Part shown: piece by piece, positions 37,190-46,411 of the stretch | How positions within the stretch are numbered: the stretch's first letter is position 1 | Layout: each line of letters starts with the position of its first letter | Assembly (NCBI GenBank): GCA_944327285.1 | Contig: CALVHG010000008.1 | Span: 1-56,431 of the forward strand | DNA: 56,431 nucleotides | From: an uncultured Desulfovibrio sp. | GTDB taxonomy: Bacteria > Desulfobacterota > Desulfovibrionia > Desulfovibrionales > Desulfovibrionaceae | Reading direction: 5' to 3' | The notes under the pieces: generated by a model | Database searches by the model: none | What the model saw: only the letters and a program-made list of their open reading frames with translations | What the model was told of the DNA's origin: nothing | Position numbers and translations under genes: made by a program

Positions 37190-37478
37190 TGCGATTTTTC
37201 CTTGAGCGGTCGGAACTGGATACACTCTTTTACCATAAGGCAGGCAAGCCGTGCTGTCCAGCGGTTCCCCTGCCGCCCCAGTCTTGACGCTGGCTTTTTT
37301 TGCCGTATGCTTCCGCCAATGGCGAATCGCGCGGCGCAGAGCGTTTCGGAGGTTCGCCGCCATTTCCGCGCATTTTTGAAGGACGCGCATTGCCTGGGGA
37401 TTCCCCGCTGCGCGCGAAGTCCGTAACGACGAGTCTTTCCGGCAGCGCCGGACCTTCAGAAATGCCAACGAGGTCAAC
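37190..37478. other. Divergent gap between TraT-like gene 2 and topA
   Basis: No gene supported here. It should hold the promoters of both divergent units; I could not pick convincing -35/-10 pairs. Confidence 0.4.
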
Positions 37479-39719
37479 ATGGGCAAACAGCTGATTATCG
37501 TCGAATCTCCGGCCAAGGTTAAAACCATTAAGAAATTCCTTGGGCCGCAATATATGGTGCAGGCCAGCGTGGGCCATGTGCGCGATCTGCCTTCCCATTC
37601 GCTGGGGGTGGACGAGGCCAACGGCTTTGCGCCGCAGTATGAGGTTATCGACAATAAGAAGAGCGTCGTCAGCGAGCTTCGGGCGGCCGCCGCCAAGGCC
37701 GACACCGTCTATCTTGCGCCGGACCCGGATCGTGAGGGCGAGGCCATTGCCTGGCATGTGGCGGAGCTTATCCGCGACAAGGCAAAGGATATCAAGCGCA
37801 TTCAGTTCAACGAAATTACCTCGCGCGCCGTCAAGGATGCGTTGGATCATCCGCGGGAGCTGAATGAAAATCTTTTTGACGCGCAGCAGGCCCGGCGAGT
37901 GCTGGATCGCCTGGTTGGTTACAAGATAAGCCCGTTGCTCTGGAAGACCGTCAAGCGCGGCATTTCCGCCGGGCGCGTGCAGTCCGTGGCTCTGCGTCTC
38001 ATCGTGGAGCGGGAAAAGGAACGCGAAGCCTTTGTTCCTGAGGAATACTGGCCGTTCCGGGCGCGGCTGTCGGCCGCGGTGCCGCCGTCTTTCAAAGCGG
38101 AGCTTGCCCGTGTGGACGGTAAAAAGGCGGTCATTGGCAATGCCGAGGCCGCGGCGGCTCTGGAGGCCTCCATTGCGGGCAAGCCCTTTGTGGTGGAAAG
38201 CGTGGAGGAAAAGGAGCGCGAGCGCGCGCCGCAACCTCCATTTATTACGTCGACGTTGCAGCAGGCCGCCAACCAGCGCCTTTCGTATACGGCCAAGCGC
38301 ACCATGAATATTGCGCAGCGTTTGTATGAAGGCGTGGATATCGACGGCACCACCACGGCGCTGATTACCTATATGCGTACGGACTCCACCCGTATTGCCG
38401 ACGAGGCGCGCAAGGCGGCGCACGATTTTATTGAGGCAACCTACGGCACGGACTACCTGCCCGCGCGCAAGCGCGTCTACAAGACCAAGGCCAACGCCCA
38501 GGATGCCCACGAAGCCATCCGGCCCGTTGACGTGAACGTGACGCCGGATATGGTCAAGACGCAGCTGCCTCCGGATCAGTATAATCTCTACCGCCTCATC
38601 TGGTCGCGCTTTGTGGCGTCGCAGATGGCGGGGGCGCGTTTTCATGACACGTCCGTGAGCATCGCCTGCGGCCCGACGCAATGGAAGGCCAAGGGGGAAC
38701 GGCTGCTGTTCCCCGGCTTCCTTGCCGTGCTGCCGCGCGGCAAGGACGAGGAAGGGGCGGAATTGCCGCCCATGAACGTGGGGCAGGAATTGCGCCTTGA
38801 CGCGCTGGAAAAGGAACAGAAGTTTACCCAGCCTCCGGCCCGCTACAGCGAAGCAAGTCTGGTCCGGGAGCTGGAAGAGCGCGGCATCGGGCGTCCGTCC
38901 ACGTATGCCAGCATTATTTCCACGCTTCAGGATCGCGAATACGTGAGCCTTGTGGAACGGCGCTTTGTTCCCACGGACCTGGGGCGCGTGGTCTGCGGGC
39001 AGCTGGTGGAGCATTTCGGCCGTCTGATGGACGTGGGCTTTACGGCGCAGATGGAAGCCTCGCTGGACAAGGTGGCCGAAGGGGAGGAGCGCTGGGGCGA
39101 GCTGATGCAGCGCTTTGCCGACGATTTCAACCCTACGCTGGATGCCGCGGCCAAAAATATGCGCAGCGTCAAGGGCGGGCTGGAAACAGGATTGACCTGT
39201 CCCGACTGCGGCAAGCCGCTGATGATTAAGTTCGGTAAGGCCGGACAGTTTCTGGCATGCAGCGGCTACCCCGAATGCCGTCACACCAGCAATTTTACAC
39301 GCGATGCGGAAGGGCATATTGTGCCTGCCGCGCCGGAAAAACGCGAGCTGGAAGTCGTGGGCACGTGCCCGCGCTGCGGCAAGGATCTTGTCATTAAGAA
39401 GTCGCGTACCGGAAGCCGTTTCATTGCCTGCACGGGGTACCCTGAGTGCAACTATGCCGCGCCGTTGTCTACGGGCGTGCACTGCCCGCGCTGCGCCGAG
39501 GGCATGCTGGTGGAAAAGAGCAGCAAGCGCGGCAAGCTCTTCTTTTCCTGCGATCAGTATCCCAAATGCGATTTTGCCCTGTGGGACAGACCGATACCGG
39601 AAACCTGCCCGCGCTGCGGTTCGCCTTATCTGGTGGAAAAGAAAAGCCGCGACGGGGGGACGCGCATACTCTGTCCCGTCAAGGGCTGTGGTTTTGTGAA
39701 GGGAGATGATGATGCGTAA
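37479..39719 (+). CDS. topA: DNA topoisomerase I (type IA)
   Basis: TopA relaxes negative supercoils. The 746-aa protein has an N-terminal TOPRIM domain (LIIVESPAKVKTIKKFLG, and DPDREGEAIAWHVAE with the acidic metal site). The active-site tyrosine is Y298 in LITYMRTDSTR. FNEITSRAVKDAL, GRVQSVALRLI and QDAHEAIRP are further landmarks. The C-terminus has four zinc-ribbon units beginning CPDCGKPL, CPRCGKDL, CPRCAEGM and CPRCGSPY, the last ending CPVKGCG. Length and domain order are usual for E. coli-like enzymes. The stop overlaps the start of the XdhC-family gene, so both are probably one transcript. Confidence 0.96.
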   Translation: MGKQLIIVESPAKVKTIKKFLGPQYMVQASVGHVRDLPSHSLGVDEANGFAPQYEVIDNKKSVVSELRAAAAKADTVYLAPDPDREGEAIAWHVAELIRDKAKDIKRIQFNEITSRAVKDALDHPRELNENLFDAQQARRVLDRLVGYKISPLLWKTVKRGISAGRVQSVALRLIVEREKEREAFVPEEYWPFRARLSAAVPPSFKAELARVDGKKAVIGNAEAAAALEASIAGKPFVVESVEEKERERAPQPPFITSTLQQAANQRLSYTAKRTMNIAQRLYEGVDIDGTTTALITYMRTDSTRIADEARKAAHDFIEATYGTDYLPARKRVYKTKANAQDAHEAIRPVDVNVTPDMVKTQLPPDQYNLYRLIWSRFVASQMAGARFHDTSVSIACGPTQWKAKGERLLFPGFLAVLPRGKDEEGAELPPMNVGQELRLDALEKEQKFTQPPARYSEASLVRELEERGIGRPSTYASIISTLQDREYVSLVERRFVPTDLGRVVCGQLVEHFGRLMDVGFTAQMEASLDKVAEGEERWGELMQRFADDFNPTLDAAAKNMRSVKGGLETGLTCPDCGKPLMIKFGKAGQFLACSGYPECRHTSNFTRDAEGHIVPAAPEKRELEVVGTCPRCGKDLVIKKSRTGSRFIACTGYPECNYAAPLSTGVHCPRCAEGMLVEKSSKRGKLFFSCDQYPKCDFALWDRPIPETCPRCGSPYLVEKKSRDGGTRILCPVKGCGFVKGDDDA

Positions 39720-40866
39720 CGATATGAAGATCCGGGATTCGATAGAAGAGCCCCAGCTGGAAGGGCGCATAGCCGCGCTGTTGCAGCAGGGCGTGATGCC
39801 CGTGCTGCTGACAGTGCTGCAGAAGGAGGGCTCCGCGCCCCGGAACGCGGGTACTCGCGCTCTGCTGACGGAAGCGGGTTTGGAAGGTTCTGTGGGAGGC
39901 GGCGTCGCGGAGGCGGCCGCGCTGGAAGCGGCGCGGGAATCTTTGCTGGACGGCCTGACTCGTTTTGTGCGCTGCCCGACTTCCGACGGCGCGAGCGGCG
40001 AGGAAGACGCCGGGCATATGGATGTGCTGTGCGAAGCGCTGCATCCCATGCAGTCGGGCATGTTCTCCGTGGCGGCGCAGGTGCTGGAAGGAGATATTCC
40101 GGGAGCATGGCTCATTGATATGAGCGACGAAAACGCGCCCCGCCGCATGCTGTGCCTTGCCTCCATGCCGGAAGGCTATGCGTCGGCGCAGGAGGCCGCG
40201 GGTGAAAGCGGCTCTCCGCTGTCGCTGGAGGAAATTCGGACTGTCGGCGTGCCCCTGCCCGAAAATGTCTATGTGGATGAAGCCGCCTGCACGGCCTATC
40301 TTGAGCAGGCGCGACGCCCCTGTCTGTTTGGGGGAGAATCGCCTCTGTACGTGGAGCCCTTGCGGCCTCGCCCCGTGCTGCTGCTGTGCGGCGGCGGGCA
40401 TGTGGCGCTGGAGACGGCCGCGCTGGCACACGATTTGGGCTTTGTAGTGGATGTGGCGGACTGCCGCGAGGACTATGTGTCGGAGGCGCGCTTTCCTCAG
40501 GCGCGCAACCGCTTTTTTGTGCCGGACTTCGAGCATCTCGTAGAGCGTTGCGGCGTGGGGCGCCGGCATTACGTCGTTATCCTCACGCACAGCCATGCGC
40601 ATGATCTTGCCGCGCTGGCGCAGGCGCTGCACAGCCATGCTTTCTATATCGGCATGCTGGGCGGCAAAGCCAAACGCAACGCTCTTTTTGCCGCGCTGCG
40701 CGAACAGGGCGTTCCGGATGCGGAGCTGGCCTGCATCCGCTGCCCGGTAGGCCTCCCCATCGGCGCGGAAAGCCCCAGAGAACTTGCCGTGTCCATTGTC
40801 GCGGAGCTGCTGGCTGCCAAAGCCGGCGTCCTGCAACGGTTGCGCGTCGAGGAGGAGCGTCCTTAG
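39712..40866 (+). CDS. XdhC/CoxI-family molybdenum-hydroxylase maturation protein
   Basis: XdhC-type proteins bind molybdenum cofactor, promote its sulfuration and insert it into xanthine-dehydrogenase-like enzymes. The 384-aa protein has the N-terminal family motif VLQKEGSAPRNAGTRALL with GSVGGGVAEAAALEAAR. The C-terminal Rossmann domain has VLLLCGGGHVALETAALAHDLGFVVDVADCR, then HYVVILTHSHAHD and GMLGGKAKRNALFAAL. Three ATGs lie close together (39706, 39709, 39712); the last has the best spacing to GGGAG. It overlaps topA by eight bases. No molybdenum hydroxylase gene is nearby. Confidence 0.88.
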   Translation: MRNDMKIRDSIEEPQLEGRIAALLQQGVMPVLLTVLQKEGSAPRNAGTRALLTEAGLEGSVGGGVAEAAALEAARESLLDGLTRFVRCPTSDGASGEEDAGHMDVLCEALHPMQSGMFSVAAQVLEGDIPGAWLIDMSDENAPRRMLCLASMPEGYASAQEAAGESGSPLSLEEIRTVGVPLPENVYVDEAACTAYLEQARRPCLFGGESPLYVEPLRPRPVLLLCGGGHVALETAALAHDLGFVVDVADCREDYVSEARFPQARNRFFVPDFEHLVERCGVGRRHYVVILTHSHAHDLAALAQALHSHAFYIGMLGGKAKRNALFAALREQGVPDAELACIRCPVGLPIGAESPRELAVSIVAELLAAKAGVLQRLRVEEERP

Positions 40867-41143
40867 GGACAGGGCGTCTGTCTGTCCAGGGCTGTCTTTG
40901 CTCGCGTGAGGCTTCATCGGGGATCGACCTCGCGGCATAAAACGGCTTCTGGCTGACGACATGCGCATGCCGTCCTGACCCGGACTGGAATCGTTTTCGG
41001 GAGCGTCTGCGCCGGGGCCCGTTCCCTGCGGAAGATGCTCCCTGTCGGAAGAGAATCTGAAGCTCTCCCCGGACAGCGGGGCGAACGTCAGCCTCCGGGC
41101 GATTCTTCCAACAGCGGGCCGCTGCCCGCGCAAGGAGTTTTCT
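40867..41143. other. Gap after the XdhC-family gene
   Basis: No coding sequence is supported. A short hairpin CCCCG-GACAG-CGGGG near 41067-41081 is the only structure noted. The end holds the AAGGAG site of the next gene. Confidence 0.4.
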
Positions 41144-41770
41144 ATGCAGTTCATTGTTTTTGGTATCCTGCTGCTGACGGTTTTCGCCATTTATTTTGAA
41201 GCGCGGCGGCGTGTCGCCAAACATCAGCAGGATATTGCCGAGGAAAAGAGCGAAATAGCCGAGGAAACCCGCATGACGGCCCAGATGGCCGTTTTCAGCG
41301 CGCCTAATGACGGCACCTATGTCGTCGCGGCCTCGGAAGAAATGGGGGCTTTCTATTATCGCCTGCTGCAACGCGGCAAGGAAACGGTCCGCGTCAAGCT
41401 GAATCTGGCTAACGTCCTGAATGCGGATCTGCTGATTAACGGCACGATTCAGACCGTGGAGGCGGAATCGGGGCAGACCTCGCTCAGCAACCGGGCCAGC
41501 GAAGTGACCGCTCTGCTCCTGAGCCATTATCCTCCCGAAATCGTGCGCGGCATCACGACCATCGGCCTGCGCGTCACGTACAACAGCGACAGCGGCGAGC
41601 AGCGCAATCTGGATATGCTGGTGATGGATGACAAGGATCAGCGCCATAAGAACGCCCGTATCCAGGTTCTGAAGAATACCATCTGGTGGTGGCAGTATTT
41701 GCGGATGGCGGCGCGTCAGGCGCGGCGCACGCAGGCCATGATCGACGGCGCAACCGACGAGAATTTGTAG
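41144..41770 (+). CDS. Membrane-anchored protein of unknown function
   Basis: This is a 208-aa protein with one N-terminal TM (FIVFGILLLTVFAIYF) followed by a short charged coiled coil (AEEKSEIAEETRMTAQ). The rest is a soluble, probably beta-rich region with GTYVVAASEEMGAFYYRLLQ and VTALLLSHYPPEIVRGITTIGLRVTY. The C-terminus is very basic and aromatic (NTIWWWQYLRMAARQARR). AAGGAG precedes ATG 41144. I recognise no family. The type of anchor suggests the bulk faces the cytoplasm or periplasm near the membrane; the orientation is not certain. It is followed by the AT-rich inverted repeat that likely ends its transcript. Confidence 0.7.
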   Translation: MQFIVFGILLLTVFAIYFEARRRVAKHQQDIAEEKSEIAEETRMTAQMAVFSAPNDGTYVVAASEEMGAFYYRLLQRGKETVRVKLNLANVLNADLLINGTIQTVEAESGQTSLSNRASEVTALLLSHYPPEIVRGITTIGLRVTYNSDSGEQRNLDMLVMDDKDQRHKNARIQVLKNTIWWWQYLRMAARQARRTQAMIDGATDENL

Positions 41771-41891
41771 GCCGGAAGATTCCCTGCGCCGATAGGGGAG
41801 GTTCGGGGCCGTCAGAAGGGGGAATTTGTGCCGGAAAGGGGGGCCTTTTCGGAGATCCGCAAGACCGCAAAATGAAAAAAATTTTTTTATT

Positions 41892-41948
41892 AATAATTCC
41901 AAGTAGTTGCAGCAAAAACATACGGTATAGCAACTACTTGGAATTATT
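41892..41948. repeat. 19-bp perfect AT-rich inverted repeat
   Basis: AATAATTCCAAGTAGTTGC (41892-41910) and its exact complement GCAACTACTTGGAATTATT (41930-41948) enclose a 19-nt loop. T tracts lie on both sides (ATTTTTTTATT before, CATTTTTTTGAA after). It could be a terminator for the preceding gene, a regulator site for the efflux operon, or an inserted palindromic element. Confidence 0.75.
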
Positions 41949-41994
41949 CATTTTTTTGAAAAGCTCCTTTTGCGGGCCCGGATTGTCGGCTTTC

Positions 41995-42025
41995 TTGACG
42001 GGCGACGAGGCTTAATGTTTATACT
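41995..42025 (+). promoter_or_regulatory. Promoter of the RND efflux operon
   Basis: TTGACG (41995-42000) is followed by TTTATA after 17 bases (42018-42023), or by TATACT after 19. It lies about 55 bases before the adaptor start. Confidence 0.5.
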
Positions 42026-42076
42026 CTGCAGCCACCCTTTCATGGACGCATGGCGTCCCGTTTGTGGAGAGAATAT

Positions 42077-43204
42077 ATGATTGGAAAAAGACATCCGTTG
42101 TTTACTGCTTTCATTTTTGTGAGCTGCCTGTCGCTGACGGCCTGTTTCGGCTTTGGCGACGATACCAAGAAACAGCAGGGCACGCCGCCCCTGCCCGTGG
42201 GGATTTTCACGGTAAAGGCGCAGGATACTCCCTGGCCCGCGGAATTTCAGGCGCAGGCTTCGGGCTCGCGTTCGGTTGAAGTGCGCGCCCGCGTGCAGGG
42301 CATCATTGAAAAGCGTCTGTACGAGGAAGGCAGCTTCGTCAAGGCCGGTCAGCTGCTGTTCCAGATCGAGCGCGATCAGTACGAAGCTCAGGTGCAGCAG
42401 GCCGAGGCGCAGCTCGACAGCGCCACCCGCGAATGGAAGCGCGTGCGCCCCCTGTACGAAAAGAACGCCGTTTCCCAGAAGGACAGGGATAATGCGCGCG
42501 CGGCCTACGACAGCGCCCGCGCGGAACTGCGGCAGGCCCGGATCAATCTGGACTACTGCCAGGTCGTGGCGCCGGTTTCGGGCTACAGCAGTAAGGAAAA
42601 TTACACGGTGGGCAACCTGGTTTCGATGAATTCGCTGTTGACCTATGTGAACCAGACTGACCCCATGAACATCGACTTTTCCATTGCCGCGCCCAATCAC
42701 ATGCGCCGCCGGCAGCTGGAACTGGCCGGCCGGTTGCGCCGCCCGGAAAACAACGTCTATACGGCGCGTCTGCGCCTGCTGGACGGCAGCATGTATGAAG
42801 GTACGGGCGAAGTGAACTTCATCGACAGTCAGGTGCAGGCCGACACCGGCGTCATCAAGGCTCGCGCCAGCTTTGCCAACAGCAAGAATGAGATTATGCC
42901 CGGTCAGTATGTCCGCATTTATATGGATGGCGACGTGCTGACGGACGCCATTCTCATTCCCCAGACCGCCGTCATGGTTACCCAGAAGGGCACGTTCGTC
43001 ATGGTGGTGGATTCCAATAACGTGGTGTCGCCCCGCGCCGTGAAGGTGAGCGACAGCATTGGTGACAGTTACCTTGTGGACGAAGGGCTGAAGGACGGCG
43101 AGCGCATCGTCAGCACCGGCCTGCTTAAGGCCCGCCCCGGTTCCAAGGTAAGCGAGCTGCCTGCCAAGTCTGGGGAGAAGCAGCCCGCACAGAAAGAAGG
43201 TTAG
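42077..43204 (+). CDS. RND efflux periplasmic adaptor lipoprotein (AcrA-like)
   Basis: This is the membrane fusion protein of a tripartite multidrug pump. The 375-aa product has a lipoprotein signal with lipobox LTAC at C23. A barrel-sandwich (lipoyl-like) half is SVEVRARVQGIIEKRLYEEGSFVKAGQLLFQIE, then an alpha-hairpin (residues about 95-165, VQQAEAQLDSATREWKRVRPLYEKNAVSQ), then the second half APVSGYSSKENYTVGNLVS. The C-terminal membrane-proximal region has the MPGQYVRIYMDG motif. GGAGAGA precedes ATG 42077; ATG 42050 is unlikely. It is the first gene of the operon. Confidence 0.94.
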   Translation: MIGKRHPLFTAFIFVSCLSLTACFGFGDDTKKQQGTPPLPVGIFTVKAQDTPWPAEFQAQASGSRSVEVRARVQGIIEKRLYEEGSFVKAGQLLFQIERDQYEAQVQQAEAQLDSATREWKRVRPLYEKNAVSQKDRDNARAAYDSARAELRQARINLDYCQVVAPVSGYSSKENYTVGNLVSMNSLLTYVNQTDPMNIDFSIAAPNHMRRRQLELAGRLRRPENNVYTARLRLLDGSMYEGTGEVNFIDSQVQADTGVIKARASFANSKNEIMPGQYVRIYMDGDVLTDAILIPQTAVMVTQKGTFVMVVDSNNVVSPRAVKVSDSIGDSYLVDEGLKDGERIVSTGLLKARPGSKVSELPAKSGEKQPAQKEG

Positions 43205-43207
43205 CCT

Positions 43208-46200
43208 ATGGCCGCATCCACAAAACCGAATTTCTTCCTCCGCCGTCCCGTCCTGTCGGCGGTCATATCCATCCTGATTACGCTGGTCGGGGCGCTGGCC
43301 ATGAAGGCCCTGCCCGTTGCCCAGTATCCCGAACTGGTTCCGCCTACGGTCAACGTGCGGGCCAGCTACCCTGGGGCGTCGGCGGAAACCATCGCCTCGA
43401 CGGTGCTTGCGCCGCTGGAAGTGAATATCAACGGCGTGGAAAACATGCTCTACATGACGTCCACGGCCTCTTCCGGCGACGGCTCCGGTTCCATTACCGT
43501 GACCTTTTCTCTGGGCACGGACCCCAACATGGCGCTGGTCAACGTCAATAACAAGGTTAACCTGGCCCAGACGCAGTTGCCGGATACCGTCCGCCAGATG
43601 GGCGTGAGCGTGGTCAAACGTTCGCCGTCCATGTTGCAGGTGTTCGGTCTGTATTCGCCCGACGGCCGCTATGACGAAGTTTTCCTGCACAACTACATGC
43701 AGGTTAACGTTGTGGACGAGCTCAAGCGCGTCGAGGGCGTGGGCGACTGCTCCATCTTCGGCAGCATGGACTATGCCATGCGCGTCTGGCTGCTGCCGGA
43801 CAAGCTGGCCAAGTACGGCGTGACCGTAAGCGAAGTGGCCGCGGCCGTGGCCGAGCAGAACAGCCAGTTTGCGCCCGGTCGTCTGGGCGACGCTCCGGCC
43901 CCGGACAGCACCAAGCTGACCTGGCAGATCGATACGCAGGGCCGCTTCTCCTCCCCTGAAGAGTTTGGAGAAATCATCATTCGCAACGGCCCGGACAGCG
44001 CCATGCTGCGTCTCAAGGACGTGGCGCGCATTGAGCTGGGCGGCAAGGACTACAGCGTCAGCTCTGAAATGAACGGCATGCGCTCCCGCATGGGGGCCGT
44101 GTACCTCCTGCCGGGCGCTAACGCCATCGCCACGGGCGACCGCGTCAAGGCGCGTCTGGAAGAACTGGCCAAAGACTTCCCCGAAGGCGTGGCCTACAAG
44201 ATCGTAGTGGATAACAACGACTTCGTTATGGAATCCATCAACGAAGTTATCCATACGCTTGTGGAAGCCATGATCCTCGTGTTCATCGTGGTCTATGTCT
44301 TCCTGCAAAGCTGGCGCGCCACCCTCATCCCCTGCATCGCCGTGCCCGTATCCATCATTGGTACCTTTGCGGGCATGTACGCGCTGGGCTACACCATCAA
44401 TACTCTGACCCTGTTCGGCATGGTGCTGGCCATCGGCATCGTGGTGGACGACGCTATCGTCGTGCTCGAAAACGTCGAGCGTATCATGTCCACGGAGCAT
44501 CTGCCGCCCAAGGAAGCCACGGCCAAGGCCATGAACGAAGTGACCGGGCCGGTTATCGCCATCGTGCTGGTGCTCTGCGCCGTGTTCATCCCCGTCTCCT
44601 TCATGGGCGGTCTGGCCGGCCAGATGTACAAACAGTTCGCCATCACCATTTCGGTGTCCGTGGTGCTGTCCGGCATTGTGGCCCTGACCCTGACTCCGGC
44701 CCTGTGCGCTTTGCTGCTTAAGCCGCACAGCCATAACCACCAGCCGGCCAAACCCTTTGTTATCTTCAACTATTTGTTCGGGAAGACGACGCACCGCTAT
44801 GTGCGCACCGTGCGCTTCATCAAGGATCACGGGCTGATGTCTCTGGCTCTGTTCGCGCTGATGCTGGGCGGCACCGCCTATCTGTTTAAGGTGGTCCCCG
44901 GCGCGCTCGTGCCGAACGAAGACCAGGGCTATTTCCTTGGTATGGCCATCCTTGACGACGGCGCGTCCCGTAACCGTACGGAGAGCGTTTCCGGTATGCT
45001 GGTGGATCATCTGAAGGATGATCCTTCCATCGATGCCGTTATGACCATTAACGGCATCGACATCACCTCCATGTCGGTCAAGAGTAACTACGCGACCTTC
45101 TTCGCGTCGCTCAAGCCGTGGAGTCAGCGTCCTCTGCCGTCGCAGTCGCCGGATGCTTTGCTGGGCAAAGCTATGGCCCTGACCATGATGCAGCCGGAAG
45201 CCGTCACCCTGGGCTTTACGCCGCCGCCCATCAGCGGCATGAGTACCACCGGCGGTTTTGAAGGCTACATTCAGCAGCGCAGCGGCGGCTCCATCCAGGA
45301 ACTGGAAGAGATGGGCAACAAGGTCGTTGCCGAGGCCACCAGCCGGGATGCCCAAGGCAATCCCAAATATCCGGCCATCGGTTCCGCCCGCAGCCTCTTC
45401 TCTACGGGCTCTCCCCAGCTCTACGCGAATCTGGATCGCGAGCGTTGCAAGGATATGGGCATTGCCGTGAGCGATGTGTTCACGGCAATGAGCGGCACGT
45501 TCGGTTCCTATTATGTGAACGACTTCAACTATCTGGGACGAACCTTCCAGGTACGTCTCCAGTCGCAGATGGACTACCGCCAGAATGTGGAGTCCCTCAA
45601 CGACGTGTTTGTGCGCAGCTCCAAGGGAGAAATGGTGCCTCTGGCGGCGCTCATGACTCTGGAGCGTCGCACCGCGCCGCAGACCGTGGAACGCTATAAC
45701 GTCTTCCCGGCGGCGCACATCATGGGCTCGCCCGCGGCAGGCTATTCTTCGGGGCAGGCGCTGGAAGCAATGGAAAAGGCCGCGGCCGCGGTGCTTGATA
45801 CCGGTTACAGCCTCGGCTGGGTCGGCTCGGCCCTGCAGGAAAAGCTGGCCAGCGCCGATACGACCATCATCTTTGTTCTGGCGCTGGTTATGGTCTTCCT
45901 GATTCTGGCCGCGCAGTATGAAAGCTGGTCGCTGCCGCTGGCCGTGCTGACGGCCGTGCCCTTCGGCGTGTTCGGCGCGCTGCTTGCCACCTGGGGGCGC
46001 GGACTCTCTAACGACGTGTACTTTCAGGTTGCCCTTGTGACGCTTGTGGGTCTGGCCGCCAAGAACGCCATTCTGATTGTGGAATTCGCGGTCGAAGCCT
46101 GGCGCGGCGGCCGCAGCCTCGACGTGGCGGCCATGCATGCGGCCCGTTTGCGTTTCCGTCCCATTGTCATGACGTCGCTTGCCTTCATTCTGGGCTGCGT

Positions 46201-46411
46201 GCCGCTGGCCATCAGCGCCGGGGCCGGCGCCAACAGCCGTCATGCCATCGGTACCGCCGTTGTGGGCGGCATGCTGGCCGCAACGTGCATTGCGACCTTG
46301 TTTGTCCCCTACTTCTTTCGTACCATCATGGCGATTTCCCTGAAGCTGCAAGGCAAGCGCGATCCCAACGAGGGGAAGCGCCGTTTTGACGATGAGGAGG
46401 ATTACATATGA
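43208..46411 (+). CDS. RND multidrug efflux pump, HAE1 type (AcrB-like)
   Basis: This proton-driven inner-membrane pump subunit has 1067 aa. TM1 opens FFLRRPVLSAVISILITLVG. Large periplasmic loops lie between TM1/TM2 and TM7/TM8. The proton-relay residues are intact: paired Asp in TM4 (GIVVDDAIVVLENVER) and the Lys in TM10 (GLAAKNAILIVEFAVEAWR). Gene context with adaptor and outer-membrane factor is complete. Substrates are not predictable; bile salts or drugs would be typical for a gut Gram-negative. It starts three bases after the adaptor stop, with AAGAAGG before it, and overlaps the next gene. Confidence 0.95.
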   Translation: MAASTKPNFFLRRPVLSAVISILITLVGALAMKALPVAQYPELVPPTVNVRASYPGASAETIASTVLAPLEVNINGVENMLYMTSTASSGDGSGSITVTFSLGTDPNMALVNVNNKVNLAQTQLPDTVRQMGVSVVKRSPSMLQVFGLYSPDGRYDEVFLHNYMQVNVVDELKRVEGVGDCSIFGSMDYAMRVWLLPDKLAKYGVTVSEVAAAVAEQNSQFAPGRLGDAPAPDSTKLTWQIDTQGRFSSPEEFGEIIIRNGPDSAMLRLKDVARIELGGKDYSVSSEMNGMRSRMGAVYLLPGANAIATGDRVKARLEELAKDFPEGVAYKIVVDNNDFVMESINEVIHTLVEAMILVFIVVYVFLQSWRATLIPCIAVPVSIIGTFAGMYALGYTINTLTLFGMVLAIGIVVDDAIVVLENVERIMSTEHLPPKEATAKAMNEVTGPVIAIVLVLCAVFIPVSFMGGLAGQMYKQFAITISVSVVLSGIVALTLTPALCALLLKPHSHNHQPAKPFVIFNYLFGKTTHRYVRTVRFIKDHGLMSLALFALMLGGTAYLFKVVPGALVPNEDQGYFLGMAILDDGASRNRTESVSGMLVDHLKDDPSIDAVMTINGIDITSMSVKSNYATFFASLKPWSQRPLPSQSPDALLGKAMALTMMQPEAVTLGFTPPPISGMSTTGGFEGYIQQRSGGSIQELEEMGNKVVAEATSRDAQGNPKYPAIGSARSLFSTGSPQLYANLDRERCKDMGIAVSDVFTAMSGTFGSYYVNDFNYLGRTFQVRLQSQMDYRQNVESLNDVFVRSSKGEMVPLAALMTLERRTAPQTVERYNVFPAAHIMGSPAAGYSSGQALEAMEKAAAAVLDTGYSLGWVGSALQEKLASADTTIIFVLALVMVFLILAAQYESWSLPLAVLTAVPFGVFGALLATWGRGLSNDVYFQVALVTLVGLAAKNAILIVEFAVEAWRGGRSLDVAAMHAARLRFRPIVMTSLAFILGCVPLAISAGAGANSRHAIGTAVVGGMLAATCIATLFVPYFFRTIMAISLKLQGKRDPNEGKRRFDDEEDYI

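Noticed and set aside
37230-40166. 978-codon minus-strand frame opposite topA
   Set aside because: Shadow of topA and the XdhC-family gene, Arg/His-rich without domain content.
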